Shown here: piece after piece, positions 48,384 to 60,911 of the stretch
How the letters are laid out: each line of letters begins with the position of its first letter
Position numbering within the stretch: the first letter of the stretch is position 1
Assembly (NCBI GenBank): GCA_037043455.1
Contig: JAWPHD010001331.1
Span: forward strand, 268,920 to 332,919
Source: Cyrtodaria siliqua
Lineage: Eukaryota > Mollusca > Bivalvia > Adapedonta > Hiatellidae
Length of the DNA stretch: 64,000 bases
Direction: 5' to 3'
Notes under the pieces: model-generated
The model's input: the letters and a program-made list of their open reading frames with translations, nothing else
The model's database searches: none
What the model was told of the DNA's origin: nothing
Position numbers and translations under genes: made by a program

Positions 48384-51080
48384 ATGAACTCAGAAAAAGC
48401 TACCAAAGAAGGAAACATGGAGATAGACGGGAGCACCTTGGGGATTCGCTCGAGCAGATATCTAGCATACTATATAGCAAAAGAAAATGCCTACGACAAT
48501 AACCTGGTATCAGATATTTCAAAGATGGACTACACAAAGGGTAATAGTGGAAAAACAAAACTGCGATCTATCCCAGGGATAGAAAAAGTTTTCATCGATG
48601 ATATATATGTATTTGGGTATCTAGGAAAAAAGGATATTCAAGCGAAAAAAGGAAAGGTGATGTTAACCGAACGAAAAACAGGCGCTGCAAAAAATGTTGT
48701 ACAAACAATAGCAACATTTGTGTCGAAAACAATTGGACGTGGACGAGACTATTGTAATGTCAGAATCTGCAATTGCACATTGAACAAGAACCAGAATAGC
48801 AGTATCTCGAAAACTATAGAAATAATTGAATCGCATAAAAGTAGCAAAGCAAGAAAGAACTGGGAATGCATATGGAAAGAAAAACCAATAGGAAATGTAC
48901 TCGCAAAGATAGATGTGTCAAACATTCCCATTGGTGTAGTGGAAAAGAAGAAAATGAATCTCTGTCGACTTCTAGATAGCGTGGGCCTAGGAATATACTC
49001 TATAGATTACACAAGAGACTATTCTGGAACAATGAAAAGATCCAGTCTGGTTGATTATTTCAACTTTGACAGAACGAAGAGCCTATTTTCTGGAATGCAG
49101 AGTGAAGAGCCCACAATTCTAGAGAATATGAAATCAGTCGGAAACAATGTCTTCACTACTATACAAACGAGAGGTGGAAATGTCGTGAGAACAAAAATAT
49201 ACAACAAGATTGTCTCAAACTTTGAAGCGGGGGATGTACAAAAAGTATTCGGAGGGCATCTGGCTGATTTTGTTGATTCCAAATCTGCACGTTTGCGAAA
49301 TACATTTTCACACCCGGATGTGCAAAGACGAGGATGTACTAGAGTTGAACTTTCAATATACGGAGACCACAACCATTTGTCAGGAACACATATGCTAGAA
49401 GAAACTGTAGAAGAACTCCCGCGTATATTCTACATACAACCAGCAAAATATCAATGGGCAGATCTAGCAGAGAATATTGATAGAAATATGATTATACTAG
49501 ACAGAGTTCAAAATACTTTGTACATTGTTTGGTATTGTAACACTCACACTGGTAGAATTGTAGGGACTTCATTCTCTCCAAAAGTATCATGGAAAAAAGC
49601 AAAAAAGTATGCTGTGTCAGCATTTGGCTTTCGTCGTTGCCCAATATTTGTGCTTGATATACTGCGATACGAAAATGGAAAATTTCTATTTGCTCCACTA
49701 GAATGCTACACCAAAGAAAAAGATACGAAAACAATCCTTTGTGGTCAAAATCCTTCCAATACTAGAACAACGAAGATAGAACCAACAGACTACCTCCCAC
49801 CAACAAATTGTGTAGAGTGGATATGGAAGAGAAAGGGGAAGAATAGAATAGGTGATGAGAAGTCTCCATTTCAAATTCTTCGACAAGAAACAGATAGAAA
49901 GATATCAATGAACTCCACCAAGAAAAGAGAAAAAATAATTGCACAGATATTTGAAGAAGAGGAAAAGGGAATATGGGTAGAGGTGAACAAAAAAGTACAG
50001 GAGAAAGTTTGGGAGGAAAAAGAAAAGGAGTTGAGTGAGTTGGAAAAAACATATGAGAAAAATAGAAAGAGAATAGAAAAGATTAGAAAACGAGTAGAAC
50101 AATTATATTGTGATTTTCCCGATTGTATAGAATATGTTAGTCGCATACCTATTGGAAAATACTATCTGGTGGGGTTTGCAAATTATACCAAGAAAAAAAA
50201 TGATTCAAAAATTTGCTATTTGAAAAACGATGCCGATCATCACAAAGTCTATGCTACTGAAGGATTGAAGAGGATTTGTAAACAAGTAGAAGAACTCGGA
50301 CTCACAATTGATGATAACCGGAGCGACTCACGTTCATGCATACTAGACAAAGTACTAGTGGAAATATTTCCTCCTACAGAAAATACATGGAGTGGAAAAA
50401 CAATACAATGGAATCCGACAAAGATATTGGAGATTAACTGCAGCAAAAAGAGTAAAACTATACTAGAAAGTGAAAAGGAGTATCTAGAGTCAAATGAATA
50501 TTTGTTGGATTGTGATTAAAAAGTGAAAAAGGCAGTGAGTTGTATTTCTATGCCAGAGGGTGACTACATGTGCAGGAAGTGTGTACAGCATAGAAAGTAA
50601 ACAATACCATGTTTGTACTTTGAAGAAAATGATGTTCCAGTTTTTGGGTACTATCTGGAGAAAGAAATGAAGAAAGTTACAGAAGAAACGAAGTCACCAA
50701 TTGTAGTACACCTTGGAAAAGAGAAGACAACACCTACAAAGAAGAAAGCCAGATTAGCAATTACAGTACTAGATGATATAGTAGAAAATAGTATTGAACA
50801 AACGGCTCCTCCGAGTTCTACAAAACATGTCAAAGATATTCCGAAAACAACATACAAAGTATGCAATTATTCTAGAACGAAATTTCGTAGGAAAGATAGA
50901 ATATATCTGCATGTGATGATTGACGGCAAAGAAGTAGGGATATATGGCTACTACCTACAAAGAGAAATGGAAAAGTATCTAGGGGATGGAAAGAAAAAAC
51001 ATATCTTGCTCAGTATTGGAAATTATAGAAATACTCCTACAAGAAAGCCTGATGTTGATGTCACTTGGACAGAATGTTGA
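48384..51080 (+). pseudogene. Novel ~898-residue protein, left-arm copy (two nonsense codons)
   Basis: The ATG at 48,384 opens 711 codons to a TAA at 50,517-50,519; the same frame continues to 51,080 past another TAA at 50,598-50,600. In the right arm these positions read Glu and Lys. Visible parts: an N-terminal globular region (~1-480) with IYSIDYTRDYSGTMKR, TKIYNKI, HLADFVDS and TRVELSIYG blocks; a strongly charged coiled coil (~515-570); a C-terminal half with GKYYLVGFANYTKK; a Cys cluster (VSCIS, YMCRKC, IPC); and two related repeats (FGYYLEKEMKK and YGYYLQREMEK, each followed by a T-PT-K motif). The spacing of Asp-rich, K-x-YNK and R-x-E blocks recalls replication initiators of the phage CRI/plasmid type, but no classic HUH-YxxK set is evident. 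This is the element's only candidate replication protein; function is unproven. Confidence 0.75.
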
Positions 51081-51107
51081 GATTTCGATTCAGATGATTG
51101 GGGAAAT

Positions 51108-51118
51108 TTCACCGAAAG
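51108..51118 (+). promoter_or_regulatory. Third TTCACCGAAAG copy, 3' of the large gene, left
   Basis: TTCACCGAAAG occurs 28 bp after the large gene's stop and before the minisatellite. It is also mirrored in the right arm. Role unknown. Confidence 0.35.
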
Positions 51119-51149
51119 AGGATTTGCTAAACTTCAGGTGCATCTCGAT

Positions 51150-54100
51150 AACAGCAAATCAGAGATATTGAGATAGCATTGAATCAGAGATATTGAGAAA
51201 TCATCAAATCAAGAATACTAAAATAGCATATAATCAGAGATATTTGGGAAACAATCAAATCAAGAATACTGAAATAGCATCGAATCAAGAATACTGAAAT
51301 AGCATCAAATCAAGAATACTGAGAGATTATCAAATCAAGAATACTGAGAGATCATCGAATCAAGATTATTGAAATAGCAGCAAATCAAGAATACTGAAAT
51401 AGCGTTGAATCAAGAATATTGAGATACCATCAAATCAAGAATACTGAACTAGCAGCAAATCTAGAATACTGAATTAGCAGCAAATCAGAGATACTGAAAT
51501 AGCAGCAAATCAAGCATACTGAGATATCACAAAATCAAGAATACTGAGATAGTAGCGTATCATGAATACTGAAATAGTAGCAAATCAGAGATCTCAGGAT
51601 ATCATCAAATCATGAATACTGAAATAGCAGAAATCAAGAATACTGAGATATCACAGAATCAAGAATAATGAAACAGCAGCAAATCAAGCACACTGAGATA
51701 TCACAGAATCAAGAATACTGAAACAGCATCAAATCAAGAATACTGAGATATCATCAAATCAAGCATACCGGGATATCACAGAATCTAGAATACTGAAATA
51801 GCATCGAATCAAGAATACTGAAATAGCATCAAATCAAGAATACTGAGAGATCATCAAATCAAGAATACTGAGAGATCATCAAATCAAGATTATTGAAATA
51901 GCAGCAAATCAAGAATACTGAAATAGCGTCGAATCAAGAACACTGAGATATCATCAAATCACGAATACTGAACTAGCAGCAAATCTAGAATACTGAAATA
52001 GCAGCAAATCATGAATACTGAAATAGCAGAAAATCATGAATACTGAAATAGCAGAAATCAAGAATACTGAGATATCACAGAATCAAGAATAATGAAACAG
52101 CAGCAAATCAAGCTCACTGAGATATCACAGAATCAAGAATATTGAAAACAGCATCAAATCAAGAATACTGAGATATCATCAAATCAAGCATACTGGGATA
52201 TCACAGAATCTAGAATACTGAAATAGCATCGAATCAAGAATACTGAAATAGCATCAAATCAAGAATACTGAGAGATCATCAAATCAAGAATACCGAGAGA
52301 TCATCATTTCAATATTATTGAAATAGCAGCAAATCAAGAATACTGAAATAGCGTCGAATCAAGAACACTGAGATATCATCAAATCACGAATACTGAACTA
52401 GCAGCAAATCTAGAATACTGAAATAGCAGCAAATCATGAATACTAAACTAGCATTAAATCATGACTACTGAACTAGCTGCAAATCTAGAATACTGAAATA
52501 GCAGCTAATCATGAATACTGAGAGATCATCAAATCAAGAATACCGAGAGATCATCAAATCAAGATTATTGAAATAGCAGCAAATCAAGAATACTGAAATA
52601 GCATTGAATCAAGAATACTGAGATACCATCAAATCAAGAATACTGAACTAGCAGCAAATCTAGAATACTGAAATAGCAGCAAATCATGAATACTAATCTA
52701 GCATCAAATCATGAATACTGAAATAGCAGCAAATCAGAGATACTGAAATAGCAGCAAATCAAGCATTCTGAGATATCACAAAATCAAGAATACTGAGATA
52801 GTAGCATATCATGAATACTGAAATAGTAGCAAATCAGAGATCTCAGGATATCATCAAATCATGAATACTGAATTAGCAGAAATCAAGAATACTGAGATAG
52901 TAGCATATCATGAATACTGAAATAGTAGCAAATCAGAGATCTCAGGATATCATCAAATCATGAATACTGAATTAGCAGAAATCAAGAATACTGATATATC
53001 ACAGAATCAAGAATAATGAAACAGCAGCAAATCAAGCACACTGAGATATCACATAATCAAGAATACTGAAACAGCATCAAATCAAGAATACTGAACTAGC
53101 AGCAAATCTAGAATACTGAAATAGCAGCAAATCATGAATACTAAACTAGCATCGAATCATGAATACTGAAATAGCAGCAAATCATGAATACTGAAATAGC
53201 AGAAATCAAGATTACTGAGATATCACAGAATCAAGAATAATGAAACAGCAGCAAATCAGGCTCACTGCGATATCACAGAATCAAGAATACTGAAACAGCA
53301 TCAAATCAGGAATACTGAGATATCATCAAATCAAGCATACTGGGATATCACAGAATCTAGAATACTGAAACAGGATCGAATCAAGAATACTGAAATAGTA
53401 ACAAATCAGAGATCCTGAAATAGCAGCAAATCAAGAATACCGAAACAGCATCGAATCATGAGTACTGAGATATCATCATAATCAAGCATACTGGGATATC
53501 ACAGCATTAAGAATATTGAAAAAGTATCGAATGAAGCATGCTGAGATATCACAGAATCAAGCATACTGAGATATCACAGAATCAAGAATATTGAAACAGC
53601 ATCGAATCAAACATGCTGAGATATCACAGAATCAAGCATACTGAAATAGCAGCAAATAAGAGATACTGAAATAGCAGCAAATCAAGAATACTGAGACAGC
53701 ATCAAATCATGAATACTGAAATAGCAGCAAATCAGAGATACTGAGATATCATCAAATCATGAATACTGAAATAGCAGCAAATCAGAGATACTGAGATATC
53801 ATCAAATCAGAGATATTGAAATAACACGGAATCCATCACAGAATCAAGACTACTGAAATAGCATCGGATCAAGACTATTGAAATAGCATCGAATCAAGAA
53901 TACTGAGATATCATAGAATCAAGCATGCTGAGATATCACAGAATCAAGAATACTGGTACAGCATCAAATCAAGAATACTGAGATATCGCGGAAATCGAGA
54001 ATCAAGAATACTGAGATATCATAGAATCAAGAATATTGAGATATCACAGAATCAAGAATACCGGAACATCATCAAATCAGAATACTGGGACAGCAGCACA

Positions 54101-54355
54101 TCAGAAATATTGAGATAGCAGCAAATCAGAGATATTGGGATATCATCAAATCAAGAATACTGAGATATCATCAAATCAGAGATCTTGAGATATCATCAAA
54201 TCATGAGTACTGAAATAGCAGCAAATCAAGAATACTGAAACAGCATAGAATCAAGAATACTGAGATTTCATGAATACTGAAATAGCAGCAAATCAAGAAT
54301 ACTGAGATATCATAGAATATATCAAAGAATCGAGAATATTGAAACATCACTGAAT
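51150..54355. repeat. 25 bp minisatellite inside the element, left arm
   Basis: About 3.2 kb of tandem 25 bp units of the type AATCAAGAATACTGAAATAG plus CATCA or CAGCA, with variants (GAGATATCATC, GAGAGATCATC, AATCAGAGAT). Roughly 128 units. The array is non-coding and lies between the large gene and the central hairpin. Confidence 0.95.
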
Positions 54356-54869
54356 CGCAGGTATCGCCCAGTCAGGGAAACTAGAATATCATCCAGACGA
54401 AGATAAGTTTAGTCAGGAAAGCAAGCTAAATCCATCTAGGATTACAACATGCATGAAACATACAGCAAGAATACAACAAGCATAATCTAACCATATGCAA
54501 ACGACAAGAATGTTTGCTCTTTTTTCCCTACATGCATGCTTCCACAATGCTACGGAATTAGCACAGACATGCTAGTGAAAATAAGCAAAGATACGTTAAG
54601 ATAAATTCAGATAAGTTAAGATAAGTTAAGATAAGTTATCTTATTTTCACTAGCATGTCTGTGCTAATTCCGTAGCATTGTGGAAGCATGCTTGTAGGAA
54701 AAAAAGAGCAAACATTCTTGTCGTTTGCATGATATGGTTAGATTATGCTTGTTGTATTCTTGCTGTATGTTTCATGCATGTTGTAATCCTAGATGGAATT
54801 AGCTTGCTTTCCTGACTAAACTTATCTCCGTCTGGATGATATTCTAGTTTCCCTGACTGGGCGATACCT
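54356..54869. repeat. Central hairpin of the palindrome
   Basis: Unique ~230 bp flanks (left 54,356-54,585, right 54,640-54,869) are nearly perfect inverse copies, ending with GACATGCTAGTGAAAATAAG / CTTATTTTCACTAGCATGTC. The 54 bp spacer (54,586-54,639) consists of four or so GATAAGTTAA-type decamers. This is the symmetry centre of the element and a natural snap-back or replication-turnaround point. Confidence 0.92.
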
Positions 54870-54884
54870 GTGATTCAGTGATGT

Positions 54885-57430
54885 TTCAATATTCTCGATT
54901 CTTTGATATATTCTATGATATCTCAGTATTCTTGATTTGCTGCTATTTCAGTATTCATGAAATCTCAGTATTCTTGATTCGACGCTGTTTCAGTATTCTT
55001 GATTTGCTGCTATTTCAGTACTCATGATTTGATGATATCTCAAGATCTCTGATTTGATGATATCTCAGTATTCTTGATTTGATGATATCCCAATATCTCT
55101 GATTTGCTGCTATCTCAATATTTCTGATTTGCTGCTATCCCAGTATTCTGATTTGATGATGTTCCGGTATTCTTGATTCTGTGATATCTCAATATTCTTG
55201 ATTCTATGATATCTCAGTATTCTTGATTCTTGATTCTGCGATATCTCAGTATTCTTGATTTGATACTGTACCAGTATTCTTGATTCTGTGATATCTCAGC
55301 ATGCTTGATTCTATGATATCTCAGTATTCTTGATTCGATGCTATTTCAATAGTCTTGATCCGATGCTATTTCAGTAATCTTGATTCTGTGATGGATTCCG
55401 TGTTATTTCAATATCTCTGATTTGATGATATCTCAGTATCTCTGATTTGCTGCTATTTCAGTATTCATGATTTGATGATATCTCAGTATCTCTGATTTGC
55501 TGCTATTTCAGTATTCATGATTTGATGCTGTCTCAGTATTCTTGATTTGCTGCTATTTCAGTATCTCTTATTTGCTGCTATTTCAGTATGCTTGATTCTG
55601 TGATATCTATCATGTTTGATTCGATGCTGTTTCAATATTCTTGATTCTGTGATATCTCAGTATGCTTGAATCTGTGATATCTCAGCATGCTTCATTCGAT
55701 ACTGTTTCAATATTCTTAATGCTGTGATATCCCAGTATGCTTGATTATGATGATATCTCAGTACTCATGATTCGATGCTGTTTCGGTATTCTTGATTTGC
55801 TGCTATTTCAGTATCTCTGATTTGTTGCTATTTCAGTATTCTTGATTCGATCCTGTTTCAGTATTCTAGATTCTGTGATATCCCAGTATGCTTGATTTGA
55901 TGATATCTCAGTATTCCTGATTTGATGCTGTTTCGGTATTCTTGATTCTGTGATATCCCAGTGTGCTTGATTTGCTGCTGTTTCATTATTCTTTATTCTA
56001 TGATATCTCAGTATGCTTGATTTGCTGCTATTTCAGTATCTCTGATTTGCTGCTATTTCAGTATTCATGATTTGATGCTAGTTTAGTATTCATGATTAGC
56101 TGATATTTCAGTTTTCTAGATTTGCAGCTAGTTCAGTATTCATGATTTAATGTTAGTTTAGTATTCATGATTTGCAGCTATTTCAGTATTCTAGATTTGC
56201 TGCTAGTTCAGTATTCGTGATTTGATGATATCTCAGTATTCTTGATTCGACGCTATTTCAGTATTCTTGCTTTGCTGCTATTTCAATAATCTTGATTTGA
56301 TGATCTCTCGGTATTCTTGATTTGATGATCTCTCAGTATTCTTGATTTGATGCTATTTCAGTATTCTTGATTCGATGCTATTTCAGTATTCTAGATTCTG
56401 TGATATCCCAGTATGCTTGATTTGATGATATCTCAGTGAGCTTGATTTGCTGCTGTATCATTATTCTTGATTCTGTGATATCTCAGTATTCTTGATTTCT
56501 GCTATTTCAGTATTCATGATTTGCTGCTATTTCAGTATTCATGATTTGATGCTAGTTTAGTATTCATGATTTGCTGCTATTTCAGTATTCTAGATTTGCT
56601 GCTAGTTCAGTATTCTTGATTTGATGATATCTCAGTATTCTTGATTCGACGCTATTTCAGTATTCTTGATTTGCTGCTATTTCAATAATCTTGATTTGAT
56701 GATCTCTCGGTATTCTTGATTTGATGATCTCTCAGTATTCTTGATTTGATGCTATTTCAGTATTCTTGATTCGATGCTATTTCAGTATTCTAGATTCTGT
56801 GATATCCCGGTATGCTTGATTTGATGATATCTCAGTATTCTTGATTTGATGCTGTTTCAGTATTCTTGATTCTGTGATATCTCAGTGTGCTTGATTTGCT
56901 GCTGTTTCATTATTCTTGATTCAGTGATATCTCAGTATTCTTGATTTCTGCTATTTCAGTATTCATGATTTGATGATATCCTGAGATCTCTGATTTGCTA
57001 CTATTTCAGTATTCATGATATGCTACTATCTCAGTATTCTTGATTTTGTGATATCTCAGTATGCTTGATTTTCTGCTATTTCAGTATCTCTGATTTGCTG
57101 CTAATTCAGTATTCTAGATTTGCTGCTACTTCAGTATTCTTGATTTGATGGTATCTCAATATTCTTGATTCAACGCTATTTCAGTATTCTTGCTTTGCTG
57201 CTATTTCAATAATCTTGATTCGATGATCTCTCAGTATTCTTGATTTGATGATCTCTCAGTATTCTTGATTTGATGCTACTTCAGTATTCTTGATTCGATG
57301 CTATTTCAGTATTCTTGATTTGATTGTTTCCCAAATATCTCTGATTATATGCTATTTTAGTATTCTTGATTTGATGATTTCTCAATATCTCTGATTCAAT
57401 GCTATCTCAATATCTCTGATTTGCTGTTAC
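54885..57430. repeat. 25 bp minisatellite inside the element, right arm
   Basis: Inverse copy of the left minisatellite (units such as TATTTCAGTATTCTTGATTC), about 2.5 kb or roughly 100 units. It is shorter than the left copy by several hundred bases, accounting for most of the arm-length difference. Confidence 0.95.
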
Positions 57431-57459
57431 CGAGATGCACCTGAAGTTTAGCAAGTCCT

Positions 57460-57470
57460 CTTTCGGTGAA
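57460..57470 (-). promoter_or_regulatory. TTCACCGAAAG copy 3' of the large gene, right
   Basis: Mirror of the site at 51,108-51,118. Confidence 0.35.
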
Positions 57471-57497
57471 ATTTCCCCAATCATCTGAATCGAAATC

Positions 57498-60194
57498 TCA
57501 ACATTCTGTCCAAGTGACATCAACATCAGGCTTTCTTGTAGGAGTATTTCTATCATTTCCAATACTGAGCAAGATATGTTTTTTCTTTCCATCCCCTAGA
57601 TATGTTTCCATTTCTCTTTGTAGGTAGTAGCCATATATCCCTACTTCTTTGCCGTCAATCATCACATGCAGATATATTCTATCTTTCCTACGAAATGTTT
57701 GTTCTAGAATAATTGCATACTTTGTATGTTGTTTTCGGAATATCTTTGACATGTTTTGTAGAACTCGGAGGATCCGTTTGTTCAATACTATTTTCTACTA
57801 TATCATCTAGTACTGTAATTGCTAATCTGGCTTTCTTCTTTGTAGGTGTTGTCTTCTCTTTTCCAAGGTGTACTACAATTGGTGACTTCGTTTCTTCTGT
57901 AACTTTCTTCATTTCTTTCTCCAGATAGTACCCAAAAACTGGAACATCATTTTCTTCAAAGTACAAACATGGTATTGTTTTCTTTCTATGCTGTACACAC
58001 TTCCTGCACATGTAGTCACCCTCTGGCATAGAAATACAACTCACTGCCTTTTTCACTTTTTCATCACAATCCAACACATATTCATTTGACTCTAGATACT
58101 CCTTTTCACTTTCTAGTATAGTTTTTCTCTTTTTGCTGCAGTTAATCTCCAATATCTTTGTCGGATTCCATTGTATTGTTTTTCCACTCCATGTATTTTC
58201 TGTAGGAGGAAATATTTCCACTAGTACTTTGTCTAGTATGCATGAACGTGAGTCGCTCCAGTTATCATCAATTGTGAGTCCGAGTTCTTCTACTTGTTTA
58301 CAAATCCTCTTCAATCCTTCAGTAGCATAGACTTTGTGATGATCGTCATCGTTTTTCAAATAGCAAATGTTTGAATCATATTTTTTCTTGGTATAATTTG
58401 CAAACCCCACCAGATAGTATTTTCCAATAGGTATGCGACTAACATATTCTATACAATCGGGAAAATCACAATACAATTGTTCTACTCGTTTTCTAATCTT
58501 TTCTATTCTCTTTCTATTTTTCTCATATGTTTTTTCCAACTCACTCAACTCCTTTTCTTTTTCCTCCCAAACTTTCTCCTGTACTTTTTTGTTCACCTCT
58601 ACCCATTTTCCCTTTTCCTCTTCTTCAAATATCTGTGCAATTATTTTTTCTCTTTTCTTGGTGGAGTTCATTGATATCTTTCTATCTGTTTCTTGTCGAA
58701 GAATTTGAAATGGAGGCTTCTCATCACCTATTCTATTCTTCCCCTTTCTCTTCCATATCCACTCTACACAATTTGTTGGTGGGAGGTAGTCTGTAGGTTC
58801 TATCTTCGTTGTTCTAGCCTTTGAAGGAGTTTGACCACAAAGGATTGTTTTCGTATCTTTTTCTTTGGTGTAGCATTCTAGTGGAGCAAATAGAAATTTT
58901 CCATTTTCGTATCGCAGTATATCAAGCACAAATATTGGGCAACGACGAAAGCCAAATGCTGACACAGCATACTTTTTGCTTTTTTCCATGATACTTTTGG
59001 TGAGAATGAAGTCCCTACAATTCTACCAGTGTGAGTGTTACAATACCAAACAATGTACAAAGTATTTTGAACTCTGTCTAGTATAATCATATTTCTATCA
59101 ATATTCTCTGCTAGATTTGCCCATTGATATTTTGCTGGTTGTATGTAGAATATACGCGGGAGTTCTTCTACAGTTTCTTCTAGCATATGTGTTCCTGACA
59201 AATGGTTGTGGTCTCCGTATATTGAAAGTTCAACTCTAGTACATCCTCGTTTTTGCACATCCGGGTGTGAAAACGTATTTCGCAAACGTTCAGATTTGGA
59301 ATCAACAAAATCAGCCAGATGCCCTCCGAATACTTTTTGTACATCCGCCGCTTCAAAGTTTGAGACAATCTTGTTGTATATTTTTGTTCTCACGACATTT
59401 CCACCTCTCGTTTGTATAGTAGTGAAGACATTGTTTCCGACTGATTTCATATTCTCTAGAATTGTGGGCTCTTCACTCTGCATTCCAGAAAATAGGCTCT
59501 TCGTTCTGTCAAAGTTGAAATAATCAACCAGACTGGATCTTTTCATTGTTCCAGAATAGTCTCTTGTGTAATCTGTAGAGTATATTCCTAGGCCCACGCT
59601 TTCTAGAAGTCGACAGAGATTCATTTTCTTCTTTTCCACTACACCCATGGGAAAGTTTGACACATCTATCTTTGCGAGTACATTTCCTATTGGTTTTTCT
59701 TTCCATATGCATTCCCAGTTCTTTCTTGCTTTGCTACTTTTATGCGATTCAATTATTTCTATAGTTTTCGAGATACTGCTATTCTGGTTCTTGTTCAATG
59801 TGCAATTGCAGATTCTGACATTACAATAGTCTCGTCCACGTCCAATTGTTTTCGACACAAATGTTGCTATTGTTTTTACAATATTTTTTGCAGCGCCTGT
59901 TTTTCCTTCGGTTAACATCACCTTTCCTTTTTTCGCTTGAATATCCTTTTTTCCTAGATACCCAAATACATATATATCATCGATGAAAACTTTCTCTATC
60001 CCTGGGATAGATCGCAGTTTTGTTTTTCCACTATTACCCTTTGTGTAGTCCACCTTTGACATATCTGATACCAGGTTATTGTCGTAGGCATTTTCTTTTG
60101 CTATATAGTATGCTAGATATCTGCTCGAGCGAATCCCCAAGGTGCTCCCGTCTATCTCCATGTTTCCTTCTTTGGTACCTTTTTCTGAGTTCAT
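57498..60194 (-). pseudogene. Novel ~898-residue protein, right-arm copy (two frameshifts)
   Basis: Same length (2,697 bp) as the left copy and, by eye, about 97% identical in protein. The ATG is at 60,194-60,192. A one-base deletion in an A-run near 58,976 (five A where the left arm has six) shifts the frame after ~406 codons. A one-base insertion near 57,690 shifts it again after the NYSRT block. There are no nonsense codons at the two positions that are stops on the left, so the Cys cluster and first C-terminal repeat are read through here. The lesions of the two arms do not coincide, so the common ancestor was intact for this gene. Confidence 0.75.
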
Positions 60195-60223
60195 TGTATA
60201 TAATATAGGATTAGATTAAATTT

Positions 60224-60237
60224 CTACTTTCGGTGAA
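60224..60237 (-). promoter_or_regulatory. TTCACCGAAAGTAG motif before the 898-residue gene, right
   Basis: Mirror of 48,341-48,354, again followed by a TATA-like stretch before the ATG at 60,194. Confidence 0.5.
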
Positions 60238-60248
60238 AATATATGAGA

Positions 60249-60756
60249 TTATCTGTATTGATTTGTGAATAAAACTTTGTTCAACCAATCGAGTATTTCT
60301 TGTTTATCTTTTTCAGCTATATATCCAAGATTTTGCAACTGCATAGATATGTTTGCGATTTCATACAGATCTTCCCTTTTCTGCATACCACGTATTACTT
60401 TTGTCGAAAGATCCTCGAATCTATTTCGTAATTCATCCAGAATATCTACGGTGTCATTTTGATCTGTACTATCATCTGACATTTCTCGTGTATCGTCGGT
60501 GTCATTTTGGTCTTCTTCTTGGTCTTCTTTTTTTTGTCTTTCTTGATTTCCAATATTCCATCTAATCCCTGTAATTGTTTTTGTAATTCATTGATATTTC
60601 TCCCCCGTCTCATCCCTGCTGCTATTTTTACTCTCGGTGTCCTACCTCCCGGAGACAAAACAGTTTTCTTTCTTTGAGCTACTAGGATTTTCAATTTCTC
60701 TTGCAATTCTTTGATATCTTTCCCCCACTTGATAACTGTTTGATTGCTTGTGCCAT
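60249..60756 (-). pseudogene. Basic/coiled-coil protein of ~170 residues, right-arm copy
   Basis: Mirror of 47,824-48,329. ATG at 60,756-60,754 with the same shift at the five-G run. The middle TAA of the left arm is absent (NINELQ is read), but a run of A residues (near 60,532) has an extra base that shifts the frame in the acidic linker. The C-terminal helix is intact in its own frame to 60,249. Confidence 0.6.
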
Positions 60757-60903
60757 GATCGAGTGTGATATGTATAGTGATGATGAGGATGATTGCTTTG
60801 CTCCTTCTGATTTCATTTAACTGCTGAGACTAGACCCGGAGTTGATGTCGTTTTGGATCGTGTGATTGGAAAAATTCGCCGAAAGTAGCTTCGCCGAAAG
60901 TAG
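60755..60903 (+). pseudogene. Small acidic frame upstream of the PLA2 gene, right arm
   Basis: Mirror of 47,676-47,825: 21 codons ending PSDFI then TAA (left arm V). A frame-shifted continuation carries TAETRPGVDVVLDRV. Conservation of both frames between arms only shows shared ancestry; coding status is uncertain. Confidence 0.35.
60875..60903 (+). promoter_or_regulatory. Tandem TTCGCCGAAAGTAG motif before PLA2-integrase block, right
   Basis: Mirror of 47,677-47,705, with two direct copies followed by AAAAATAAAATTATTG. Confidence 0.45.
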
Positions 60904-60911
60904 AAAAATAA

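Noticed and set aside
49762..50146. Ser/Phe-rich minus-strand frames over the large gene (mirrored at 58,433-58,796)
   Set aside because: Antisense shadows of the coiled-coil region (Lys/Glu codons read backwards as Phe/Ser).
51150..54355. Coding repeat protein in the 25 bp array
   Set aside because: The 25 bp period is not a multiple of three and stops occur in all frames.
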